20,287 nucleotides of DNA from an uncultured Sutterella sp. (GTDB lineage Bacteria > Pseudomonadota > Gammaproteobacteria > Burkholderiales > Burkholderiaceae_F). This document shows positions 1 through 6,741 of the stretch, one piece after another. Position numbers and translations under genes: made by a program. How positions within the stretch are numbered: the stretch's first letter is position 1; each line of letters begins with the position of its first letter. The notes under the pieces were generated by a model. The model was not told where the DNA came from, did not search any database, and worked only from the letters and a program-made list of their open reading frames with translations. The stretch spans positions 1 through 20,287 of the forward strand of contig CAJJMF010000016.1 of assembly GCA_905192805.1 (NCBI GenBank), given 5' to 3'.

Positions 1-178
1 ATATACGTCAAAGAAAAAAAGCGGAGACTGAAATCTTAATCTATCTCTTTAGGGATAGATCTCTAGACTAATACGAAGCAAGTCTAAAAGTGGTAAACGT
101 TTTACTTCTTTTGAGATGCTCTTTTGGTGTTGGTTCTTTGATATCCCTAATCGAAGACAGTATTTAAAGGATACCGTT
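1..178 (+). promoter_or_regulatory. Upstream region of the S-/N-oxide reductase gene
   Basis: This leader precedes the oxidoreductase start at 179. It holds a small hairpin, ATCTATC (39-45) paired with GATAGAT (54-60). It also holds an imperfect dyad around AAACGTTT (95-102), within GTAAACGTTTTAC (93-105), flanked by AAAAG on the left and CTTTT on the right, which could be an operator. The ribosome binding site AAAGGA lies at 166-171, seven bases before the ATG. No convincing -35/-10 pair and no TorR-type boxes were found. The regulatory role is inferred from position only. Confidence 0.3.
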
Positions 179-2731
179 ATGCCCCAATTTTCACGTCGCC
201 AGTTTTTAACGACCTCGGCTGCTGCTTCGTTGGCCGCAGCGTTGCCGAGTGCGAAAGCAGCTATCACCCCCACCGAAAAACCCGTCCGTGATCTAAGTCT
301 TGACCCTGCTGCCAAAGAAAGTGCAGCGAAATTCCAGTCGTTAGAGTTGGGTCAGAACGACTTGTCGTTAACGGGGACCTTTAATTTAGGTAAGTCCACG
401 ATCGACGAAGGTACGGTGATGACTGCGAATCGTTGGGGGATTGCACGCGCCCATGTTCAAGGCGGGAAGATGACCCATTTGACACCGTTTGAATACGACT
501 ATGCGCCGAGCGTCAACTTGAATGGTTTGGCGGAATTGCCCTACAACACCGCCCGTATCCGTTATCCGATGGTGCGTGAAGGCTATCTCAAGGATGGTCC
601 CAAGAGCCGTGCTAAGCGTGGCCACGACAAATGGGTGCGCGTGAGCTGGGATAAGGCCTTGGAGTTGGTGTCCAAGGAAATGGCTCGTGTGTATGACAAC
701 TATGGTCCGACAGCGGTGTGGGGCCGTTCTTACGGGTGGATGAGTACCGGGAAAATCAATGGTTCCATTCCGCTTTTACAGCGTTTGTTGAACCTCTGTG
801 GTGGCTATATCCAGACGAAGAACAGCTATTCGAGCGCTGCCATTTCGTGCATTCTTCCTTATGTGGTTGGCTCCGGTGACCCGCGCTCGACAAGCTGGGA
901 CAATATTCTCAAGCACAGTGAACGTATTCTCTTCTGGGGTTGCGACCCGATTGTGACCAATGACATTGACTGGTACACGACGATTCACAATGCGGCGGGC
1001 TATCTGCGTGCCTTGAAAGAAAAGAAAGACATCAAGACGGTCGCGATTAACCCGTTGAAGCCCGATACCGCGGAATTCTTGGGTAGCGAATGGATTGCTC
1101 CGCATCCGGGTACCGACACGGCAATGATGCTCGGTATGATCTGCCACTTGGTGGACACGAAGAAGGCCGATATGGCGTTCTTGGAAAAGTACACCTCGGG
1201 CTACAAAGAATTCTTGGCCTATGTTTCGGGTGAAGAAGATGGCACGAAGAAGACCCCCGAATGGGCGTCGAAGATTTGTGGCGTGCCCGCGGATAAGATC
1301 CGCAGTTTGGCCGACGATATCGCCAGCCATCGTACGATGATCATGATGGGTTGGGGTATCCAGCGTATTGATTACGGTGAACAGTTCCACTGGATGGGTT
1401 ATGCCTTAGCCTCCGTTTTGGGGCAGATTGGTTTGCCCGGTGGCGGCATGGGTACCAACTATCAATACTCCAACGGCGGTTCGCCGGCGGCCTACGGTCC
1501 CTTCTTAGGGGGCATTTCCGCCAGCGTGAAGCCTGCTCGCGAAGTGAAGATCCCGTACCCCGCAAAACTCGTGGTGCCGGTGGCGAGCTTCGTGGATTGC
1601 TTCATGCATCCGGGTAAGGAAATCGATTTCAATGGCAATAAGGTGAAGTTACCGGAAGTGCATTTCGTCTTCTGGGCGGGTGGTAACCCGTTTGCTCACC
1701 ATCCGCAAACGAATCTCGTTGCGGAAGCGTTCCGTAAGCCCGATACGGTCGTCGTGTCGGATATTAACTGGACGCCGACGGCTCGCCATGCCGACATCGT
1801 GTTGCCGGCCTGTACGACGTTTGAAACCAACGACATTACCAACATCGGTACCTACACCAATGACGGTATTGTGGCCATGCAGCAAGCGATCGAACCGCAG
1901 TGGGAAAGCAAGAACAACTACTGGATCTTCTCTGAACTCGCCAAGCGCTTAGGCGTGGAAAAAGAATTCACGGAAGGTCGCACCGAAATGGACTGGATTA
2001 AGAAGGTCTATGAAGATGCCGTCAAGTTTGCTCAGCGTATCAAAGTGGATATGCCGGCCTTTGATGACTTCTGGAAGAAAGGCTTCCATCTCTTTGATGT
2101 GCGTCCGGAAGATCGTGATTACATCCAGTTGGGTAAATTCCGTGAAGATCCGAAGGCGAACGCCTTGGGTACGGAAAGTGGCTTGATTCAGCTCTATTCG
2201 CCCAAGATTGCGGGCTACAAGTACGACGACTGTAAGGGGCATCCAAGCTACTTCCAGCCGACCGAAGGGACCGCTACGCGCACGAAGCAGTTCCCGCTTG
2301 ACTTGATGAGCTGCAAGAGCCGCTATCGTATGCATAGCCAGTTGGATAGCACGGTCTCGAACCGCTTTGCGGATATTCAGGGTCGTGAACCGTGCTGGAT
2401 CAACGCAGCCGATGCGAAGGCCCGTGGTATTGCCAACGGCGATATCGTGTTGGTCGAAAGCCGCCGTGGCGCGATCTTAGCGGGGGCCTATGTGACGGAT
2501 CGTGTACCGGCTGGGGTGGTGTGTGTGCACCATGGTGCGTGGTACTCGCCCATGAAGGTGAACGGTCGTGAAATCGACATTCACGGTAACTCCAACACCT
2601 TGACCTTGAACAAGCCCACCTCGAAGTTAGCCAACGGCAACATTGCGTCGACGGCCAACGTTCAAGTGTCGAAGTGGACGGGTGAAGTGCCGGTGGTTTA
2701 CACCTGGTACGAACCGGGCATGAAGATGTAA
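179..2731 (+). CDS. Tat-exported molybdopterin S-/N-oxide reductase (TorA/DMSO reductase family)
   Basis: Predicted periplasmic bis-MGD molybdoenzyme of the TorA/DorA/BisC type, reducing an S-oxide or N-oxide as terminal electron acceptor. The protein is 850 aa. It starts with a twin-arginine signal (SRRQFLT, residues 5-11) and a hydrophobic stretch ending at AKA (25-27). There is no N-terminal iron-sulfur motif, as in TorA and Rhodobacter DMSO reductase. YGW (185-187) matches the DMSO-reductase active-site Tyr/Trp pair, and Ser218 in NSYSSAA matches the molybdenum-ligand serine. Further family motifs are GQIGLPGGG, WTPTARHADIVLPA and a C-terminal MGD-binding domain with HSQL and GNSNTL. The ATG at 179 is preferred over an upstream in-frame codon at 116 because AAAGGA sits seven bases before it and the Tat signal then begins at the N terminus. 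No cytochrome, membrane-anchor or chaperone gene is adjacent, so the electron donor must be encoded elsewhere. The substrate (TMAO, DMSO, biotin or methionine sulfoxide) cannot be told from sequence. Confidence 0.9.
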   Translation: MPQFSRRQFLTTSAAASLAAALPSAKAAITPTEKPVRDLSLDPAAKESAAKFQSLELGQNDLSLTGTFNLGKSTIDEGTVMTANRWGIARAHVQGGKMTHLTPFEYDYAPSVNLNGLAELPYNTARIRYPMVREGYLKDGPKSRAKRGHDKWVRVSWDKALELVSKEMARVYDNYGPTAVWGRSYGWMSTGKINGSIPLLQRLLNLCGGYIQTKNSYSSAAISCILPYVVGSGDPRSTSWDNILKHSERILFWGCDPIVTNDIDWYTTIHNAAGYLRALKEKKDIKTVAINPLKPDTAEFLGSEWIAPHPGTDTAMMLGMICHLVDTKKADMAFLEKYTSGYKEFLAYVSGEEDGTKKTPEWASKICGVPADKIRSLADDIASHRTMIMMGWGIQRIDYGEQFHWMGYALASVLGQIGLPGGGMGTNYQYSNGGSPAAYGPFLGGISASVKPAREVKIPYPAKLVVPVASFVDCFMHPGKEIDFNGNKVKLPEVHFVFWAGGNPFAHHPQTNLVAEAFRKPDTVVVSDINWTPTARHADIVLPACTTFETNDITNIGTYTNDGIVAMQQAIEPQWESKNNYWIFSELAKRLGVEKEFTEGRTEMDWIKKVYEDAVKFAQRIKVDMPAFDDFWKKGFHLFDVRPEDRDYIQLGKFREDPKANALGTESGLIQLYSPKIAGYKYDDCKGHPSYFQPTEGTATRTKQFPLDLMSCKSRYRMHSQLDSTVSNRFADIQGREPCWINAADAKARGIANGDIVLVESRRGAILAGAYVTDRVPAGVVCVHHGAWYSPMKVNGREIDIHGNSNTLTLNKPTSKLANGNIASTANVQVSKWTGEVPVVYTWYEPGMKM

Positions 2732-2757
2732 TCGGACATCCTCGGTAGCAGGACATT

Positions 2758-2783
2758 TGGGTAGAGGATAAACGCCCTACCCA
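2758..2783. other. Small hairpin downstream of the oxidoreductase gene
   Basis: TGGGTAG (2758-2764) pairs with CTACCCA (2777-2783) around a 12-base loop, just before the main terminator. It has no T tract. It may stabilise the 3' end of the transcript. Confidence 0.35.
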
Positions 2784-2797
2784 GACGACATCCAACA

Positions 2798-2828
2798 AAA
2801 ACGGCAGAGCTAAACACTCTGCCGTTTT
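2798..2828. terminator. Bidirectional rho-independent terminator
   Basis: A perfect 12-bp stem, AAAACGGCAGAG (2798-2809) with CTCTGCCGTTTT (2817-2828), encloses a 7-base loop. A-rich and T-rich flanks make it usable on both strands. It lies between the convergent oxidoreductase (+) and mdaB-like (-) genes, as expected for a shared terminator. Confidence 0.9.
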
Positions 2829-2852
2829 GCTTAAGTATTCGGCGTGTTGAAA

Positions 2853-3449
2853 TTAGGCACCGAAGTAGCGGTTCAAGTGCGCAGCAAAGCGCTCGAAGTC
2901 TACTGTGATCGTCGGGTTCTTAAAGACGTCATTAATCATGAAGGAAGGAACCGGACGGAAGCCAATAAATTGGAAGGCCTTGTGTAAGGGCAACAAGACT
3001 TCTTCAATACCACGGCCACCAAAGAACTGGATGGGATCATCAAACGCTTCCACGGGCGCGTTCCAGGTGCTACTTAACATGTAGGTCTTACCCGTACCAG
3101 TGAAGATGCCACCCGTGCCATAAAGGCGGGTGTGATCATGACGGCTACGGCCATCATTGGGTTTGATGGTGTCGGTCATAAAGACCAAATCGATCCAGCG
3201 CTTTAACTGCCACGGGGCGCCCATCCACCAGCCGGGGAATTGGATAATCACAGAGTCTGCATTGGCTAATTTGAGCGCTTCTTCTTCCGGGTCAAAATCA
3301 CGATCGACCCTCGTAATCGTCACGTCGTGACCGAGTTCACGCAACTGTTGTGCCGCTTTCTCAGACAGGGTGTGGTTGAGCGTAGCGCCCGAACCGTTAA
3401 ATAAGCAGCCAGCATCGACAATGAGAATCTTCTTAAATTTAATTTCCAT
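2853..3449 (-). CDS. mdaB: MdaB-like NAD(P)H:quinone oxidoreductase (flavodoxin fold)
   Basis: Predicted cytosolic FAD-dependent quinone reductase. Two-electron reduction of quinones avoids semiquinone radicals and protects against redox stress. The 198-aa protein follows E. coli MdaB (193 aa) along its length: KKILIVDAG (residues 6-14) for the first strand and flavin loop, FPGWWMGAPW (71-80), YGTGG (110-114), YMLSSTWNAPVEAF (123-136), QFFGGRG (141-147) and LPLHKAFQFIGF (153-164). The ATG at 3449 is the only start consistent with the fold, because the first beta strand begins six residues later. No Shine-Dalgarno sequence is visible, and a hairpin with a T run ends only about 12 bases upstream, which is odd. 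It shares a strand with the upstream amidohydrolase gene but is separated from it by hairpins, so it is probably its own unit. Confidence 0.88.
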   Translation of the reverse strand: MEIKFKKILIVDAGCLFNGSGATLNHTLSEKAAQQLRELGHDVTITRVDRDFDPEEEALKLANADSVIIQFPGWWMGAPWQLKRWIDLVFMTDTIKPNDGRSRHDHTRLYGTGGIFTGTGKTYMLSSTWNAPVEAFDDPIQFFGGRGIEEVLLPLHKAFQFIGFRPVPSFMINDVFKNPTITVDFERFAAHLNRYFGA

Positions 3450-3460
3450 GATGTATTCGA

Positions 3461-3485
3461 AATAAAAAAAGCTGGAAATTCCAGC
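3461..3485 (-). terminator. Hairpin with T tract between amidohydrolase and mdaB
   Basis: On the minus strand, GCTGG and CCAGC pair around a 5-base loop (3471-3485) and are followed by seven T residues. This is a short rho-independent terminator for the upstream amidohydrolase transcript. It ends about 12 bases before the mdaB ATG, so it must lie in or next to the mdaB leader. Confidence 0.6.
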
Positions 3486-3502
3486 GATGCCTAACTATAC
3501 AT

Positions 3503-3535
3503 CAAGGGCTACTTATATGACATAAGTAGCCCTTG
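3503..3535. promoter_or_regulatory. 14-bp perfect dyad upstream of mdaB (operator or terminator)
   Basis: CAAGGGCTACTTAT (3503-3516) is the exact reverse complement of 3522-3535, with a 5-base loop. On the minus strand it contains TATAAG (3517-3512), 17 bases after TTAAAC (3540-3535), a weak -10/-35 pair that could drive mdaB. The dyad could therefore be an operator covering a promoter, or the first of two stacked terminators after the amidohydrolase gene. Neither strand has a good T tract directly after it. Confidence 0.5.
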
Positions 3536-3580
3536 TTTAACTTTGTAAAAATCTATGAAAACTAAATTCTCAATAGAGAA

Positions 3581-4753
3581 TTACTTATTGGCGTTTAAGT
3601 AGTTCAAAGCCGTCTGCACGTACAGCGCAGCGCCCTTGACCAATACGCTTTCGTCCACCTTGTAGTAGCCCGAGTGTTGCGGATAGATCGCATCCAAGTC
3701 CGGGTTACGCACCCCGAGGAAGCACATGGCACCCGGAACCTTTTCAGTGAAGTAAGCGAAGTCCTCACCCCCCATCGTGCGGCCGTAGTTGGCTTCACAG
3801 CCTTTACCAAAGATCGATTCTGCAGCATCCAACGCCAAGGCGTTGATGGTGGCATCGTTGACCGTCGGCGGCACGTGCGGGATGTAGGTGACCTTAGCCG
3901 TCGCGCCAAAGCTCGCAGCGGTTTGGGTAGCGATACGCGTAATTTGTTCTTCAAACTTGTTACGCACATCCGGATTGAACGCACGGGTCGTGCCTTCCAA
4001 ATAGGCGGTTTCGCTGATCACGTTAAAGCGTGTACCGGCTTGGAAAATCCCGACGGAAACCACGGCCGTTTCCGTAGGTGCTGTTTCACGGCTCACAATG
4101 GTTTGTAAGTTGTTCACAATGGCCGCACCGACGACAACGGCGTCGACGCAGAGATGAGGCTGAGCACCGTGGCCCCCCTTACCCGTGACATCAATCTTGA
4201 AGAGGTCGCCCGAGGCCATACGGGGGCCCGGTTCCAAGGAGACTTGACCGGCTGGAATGTCGCTCCAGACATGCATACCAAAGCAGGCATCGACCCCATC
4301 GAGTGCACCATTGGCAATCATGGACTTGGCGCCCTTAGCGGTTTCTTCCGCAGGCTGGAAGAAGCATACGACCGTGCCGTGCAACTGGTCGCGGATGTCG
4401 TTGAGCATCAATGCGGCGGTGAGCAACATGGACGTGTGGCAATCATGACCGCAGGCATGCATCACGCCTTGGTTTTCACTCTTAAACGGGCAATCGGTCA
4501 ATTCGGTCACTTCCAAGGCGTCCATGTCACCACGGAGCATGAACGTTTTGCCTGGATGAGCGCCTTTAATCGTTGCCACAATCCCGGTTTCTAAGCCGAC
4601 TTGCTTCCATTCAATACCGTGAGCGGTCAATTCTTCCTGAATACGCTTACTGGTTTCGTATTCTTTGCCACTTACTTCGGGATGTTGGTGGAAATGGCGG
4701 CGCATCTTCACCTGATACTCGCCATACTTATCCATTAAATCTTGCAATGTCAT
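3581..4753 (-). CDS. M20D family metallo-amidohydrolase
   Basis: Predicted cytosolic di-metal amidohydrolase that cleaves an amide to release an amino acid, as in the hippurate hydrolase, IAA-amino acid hydrolase and N-acetyl-diaminopimelate deacetylase group. The protein is 390 aa, a normal length. Visible metal and catalytic residues are C101 and H103 in HACGHDCH, E136-E137 in QPAEE, H161 in GMHVW and H360 in YPQHSG. The LRGDMDAL motif lies at 73-80, and the dimerisation lid domain follows GKGGHGAQPH. The ATG at 4753 is chosen over an in-frame TTG 24 bases upstream because AAGG lies eight bases before it. It sits 42 bp downstream of the transporter gene on the same strand, suggesting that the transporter imports its substrate. 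The acyl group and amino acid are not determinable from sequence. A 7-bp hairpin (3565-3582) overlaps its stop codon. Confidence 0.9.
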   Translation of the reverse strand: MTLQDLMDKYGEYQVKMRRHFHQHPEVSGKEYETSKRIQEELTAHGIEWKQVGLETGIVATIKGAHPGKTFMLRGDMDALEVTELTDCPFKSENQGVMHACGHDCHTSMLLTAALMLNDIRDQLHGTVVCFFQPAEETAKGAKSMIANGALDGVDACFGMHVWSDIPAGQVSLEPGPRMASGDLFKIDVTGKGGHGAQPHLCVDAVVVGAAIVNNLQTIVSRETAPTETAVVSVGIFQAGTRFNVISETAYLEGTTRAFNPDVRNKFEEQITRIATQTAASFGATAKVTYIPHVPPTVNDATINALALDAAESIFGKGCEANYGRTMGGEDFAYFTEKVPGAMCFLGVRNPDLDAIYPQHSGYYKVDESVLVKGAALYVQTALNYLNANK

Positions 4754-4795
4754 AACAAAAACCTTAAATGAACTCAAATTACCCAGATAGGCAGA

Positions 4796-6001
4796 TTAGA
4801 GCATATTAACAAAGATACCTGCGATCACCACAGACGTAATCGTAACCGTAACGAAGCCACTCACAATCATCGCCGGGAACATACGGCTCATTAGGAAGGC
4901 ATGTTCTTCGGGAGTCTTGGCCAACGCATCGCACGTTTGGATCGTAATAATCTGGTCAAACGGGTAGCCGTAGAGGGCCGTTAGGCAGTTCGCAAAGGCT
5001 AACGGAACGCTCACCTTCAAGGCCTTAGCGACAAAGAAGGCAACAAAGAACATCCCCACTAAGCCGATGACAATCAATAGCAGCATAGGAACGATGATGC
5101 CTTGAAGCATTTCGGGCGTGCAATCCTTTAAGCCGTCAAAGATGTACATAGTTAAGGCAAACATCATGATGCCCGCGGAGTTGGACTTCACCAAGGCGTT
5201 ACGATCCAAGAAGCCTAAACGGCAGAAAATCACGCCTAAAATCAGGGCCCAAATCGCAGCAGAAATCCCCGTTTTGGGACCGATCAACAGAGCGGCATAG
5301 GCCACTAAGCCCAACTTCGTTAAGATCATCGTGGGGGAATTCCACGATTCCGGTAACTGGAGGGGGAGACGAGCGGTCGGCGCTTCGACATGCCCTTCAC
5401 CCAGTTTCGTTGCACTACGCACGGCCTCAGCGTCTTCTTCACTCATCGTGAGTTCGCCTTTGCGGAACCCTTCTAACAGACGAGCCCCTTCACGTTTCAA
5501 GCACACGGCAGTGAGCGGATACCCCGCAAAACCCTGCACGCAATACATCGAAATGGCGAATACGGCAGCCACCGTGAGCCCTGCTTGCGTCGCGGCCTTT
5601 TGCATCATCGTTGCGGCGACAATCCCACCCGTTAACGGGGGAAGACCGGCAATCACGAGAGAGCGATCCATCACGAGCGGTGCCACGAAGTAACACAACC
5701 CAACCATCCCAGCGAGACCCGCCAGACAGATCAAACCTGCACGCCATTGAGCAATGAGCTGTTTGAGGCTAATGATCGTCCCTAAGTGGGTAATCAAGAG
5801 GAAAATACCGAGCGTGGATCCAAAGGGAATCAGGAAGGAATCCTTCACCAGATTGTGAGGGATGACGGTCCAATAACCGATCAAAATCAGCACAGCTGAA
5901 GCGAAAACGGAAGGAATCCAAGCTTTGGTGATTTTGGCAACAAAGTCGCCAAACAGGATAATGCCGCCGCAGATAACAAAGGCAAGCAAAAAGTTATACA
6001 T
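4796..6001 (-). CDS. Polytopic inner-membrane transporter, distantly GltS-like
   Basis: A 401-aa membrane protein with roughly ten hydrophobic segments, a polar central loop (about residues 180-225, rich in Glu, Arg and Lys) and two halves that look related. Each half has a Gly/Pro-broken segment followed by polar residues: PLTGGIVAATMMQKAATQAG in the first and FANCLTALYGYPFDQIITIQ in the second. This resembles inverted-repeat secondary carriers such as the sodium:glutamate symporter GltS, but I cannot assign a family firmly. The ATG at 6001 has GGGAGA about seven bases upstream and puts a hydrophobic segment at the N terminus, so it is preferred over a start 81 bases further out. The amidohydrolase gene follows after 42 bp, which suggests uptake of an acylated or amide-linked amino acid. 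That substrate is inference from context. Confidence 0.75.
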   Translation of the reverse strand: MYNFLLAFVICGGIILFGDFVAKITKAWIPSVFASAVLILIGYWTVIPHNLVKDSFLIPFGSTLGIFLLITHLGTIISLKQLIAQWRAGLICLAGLAGMVGLCYFVAPLVMDRSLVIAGLPPLTGGIVAATMMQKAATQAGLTVAAVFAISMYCVQGFAGYPLTAVCLKREGARLLEGFRKGELTMSEEDAEAVRSATKLGEGHVEAPTARLPLQLPESWNSPTMILTKLGLVAYAALLIGPKTGISAAIWALILGVIFCRLGFLDRNALVKSNSAGIMMFALTMYIFDGLKDCTPEMLQGIIVPMLLLIVIGLVGMFFVAFFVAKALKVSVPLAFANCLTALYGYPFDQIITIQTCDALAKTPEEHAFLMSRMFPAMIVSGFVTVTITSVVIAGIFVNML

Positions 6002-6424
6002 GATGAGTCTCCCTACTGAGGTGGAGTTTTTATCGGGTTCTAAAGGGGATTGTAGGCACGCGCAGAGGGCGTTTGAGGACAAATCAAAGCTTTGTTGACG
6101 AGAAGAGGAGGATGTGAGCGAAATGTCCTAGGAGGTAATCCTAAGGCCGACATTAATGTTGACCGAGGAATGATTGCTATCACAGTGATATATAAGGAAA
6201 AGGGATTGCAAAAAGATGGGGTTATGAATTGCTTACCTTGTAAGGATTACCTCAAAGATATAGTGGGAAAAATGGAATTAGGTGATTCTTAACTTTTCAA
6301 TACAACAATTCGATCTCACTACACGAGTAGTGAATTGAATTATTTACATAAAGCTATCGCATAAATTATTGTGATAGATTTATTAAATCGAAATTACGTT
6401 ATTTTTTGAGGTATTTAAAGAATA

Positions 6425-6470
6425 AATACACTTAAAAATGTGTATTAGCCAATGAACATAATGTTTATGT
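6425..6470. promoter_or_regulatory. Two adjacent dyads upstream of norZ, candidate operators
   Basis: AATACAC (6425-6431) and GTGTATT (6440-6446) form a 7-bp inverted repeat with an 8-base spacer. Ten bases on, ACATAA (6456-6461) and TTATGT (6465-6470) form a 6-bp inverted repeat with a 3-base spacer. Their size and spacing suit dimeric regulators. Which regulator binds, or whether any does, is unknown. Confidence 0.35.
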
Positions 6471-6648
6471 AAAAATTTTGGCTGCAGAAAGGGCTCGTCT
6501 TTGGCAGTAGAAACAACTAAATCTTTGGAGTTATCTCTGATAGAGGGGGGAGCAAATATGCCCCAAAAGGGAGGTATACCTGTACGAGTTCTGGGGGTAC
6601 GATAGCGACTGTAAAAAATTGTACTGGAAGTGCAACTTTATTAAAACG

Positions 6649-6707
6649 GCTGAAATAACTAACAGACAACAACAATGCAACTTAGATCGCACGTTGGCTA
6701 TTTCAGC
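6649..6707 (+). promoter_or_regulatory. Leader hairpin immediately upstream of norZ
   Basis: GCTGAAATA (6649-6657) is the exact reverse complement of TATTTCAGC (6699-6707). After one mismatch the stem continues for five more pairs (CTAAC with GTTGG, including one G-U), closing a 29-base loop. It ends 34 bases before the norZ ATG, just upstream of the AGAGG ribosome binding site (6729-6733). A direct repeat TGCAACTT occurs at 6631-6638 and 6676-6683, the second copy inside the loop. A role in control of norZ expression is inferred from position. Confidence 0.4.
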
Positions 6708-6741
6708 AATAACGTTCCCAAATAACAAAGAGGTTTGAGAC

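Larger units (their letters stand above)
6002..6741. other. 740-bp gene-free divergent regulatory region
   Basis: It separates the transporter (-) from norZ (+). No credible gene is present: an open frame at 6092-6292 (+) starts with TTG, lacks a ribosome binding site and resembles nothing known to me. The region is AT-rich and contains several dyads: a long-range 11-bp inverted repeat (6132-6142 with 6243-6253), TATCACAGTGATA (6178-6190), TCACTAC/GTAGTGA (6316-6333), an imperfect CTATCGC/GTGATAG (6354-6377), AATACAC/GTGTATT (6425-6446), ACATAATGTTTATGT (6456-6470) and AGGTATACCT (6572-6581). A leader hairpin lies next to norZ. No FNR-type TTGAT-N4-ATCAA site or sigma-54 promoter was found. 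Confidence 0.6.

Noticed and set aside
116..178. Longer N terminus for the molybdenum oxidoreductase
   Set aside because: The upstream start would place 21 residues before the Tat motif and lacks a ribosome binding site; the ATG at 179 has both features in the expected place.
776..1390. 204-codon minus-strand frame inside the oxidoreductase gene, and similar frames opposite other genes
   Set aside because: Shadow frames of strongly coding sequence, without ribosome binding sites or recognisable domains.
3503..3535. Simple rho-independent terminator as the sole explanation for the 14-bp dyad
   Set aside because: Neither strand has a run of T directly after the stem, so termination alone is not well supported; it is listed as a regulatory dyad instead.
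6092..6292. 66-codon open frame (+) in the gene-free region
   Set aside because: It starts at TTG with no ribosome binding site, matches no family I know, and overlaps the dyads of a likely regulatory region.
6681..6712. Sigma-54 promoter (GG-N10-GC) for NorR control of norZ
   Set aside because: The nearest GG/GC pair (GTTGGCTATTTCAGCAA) has an eight-base spacing, not the required ten.
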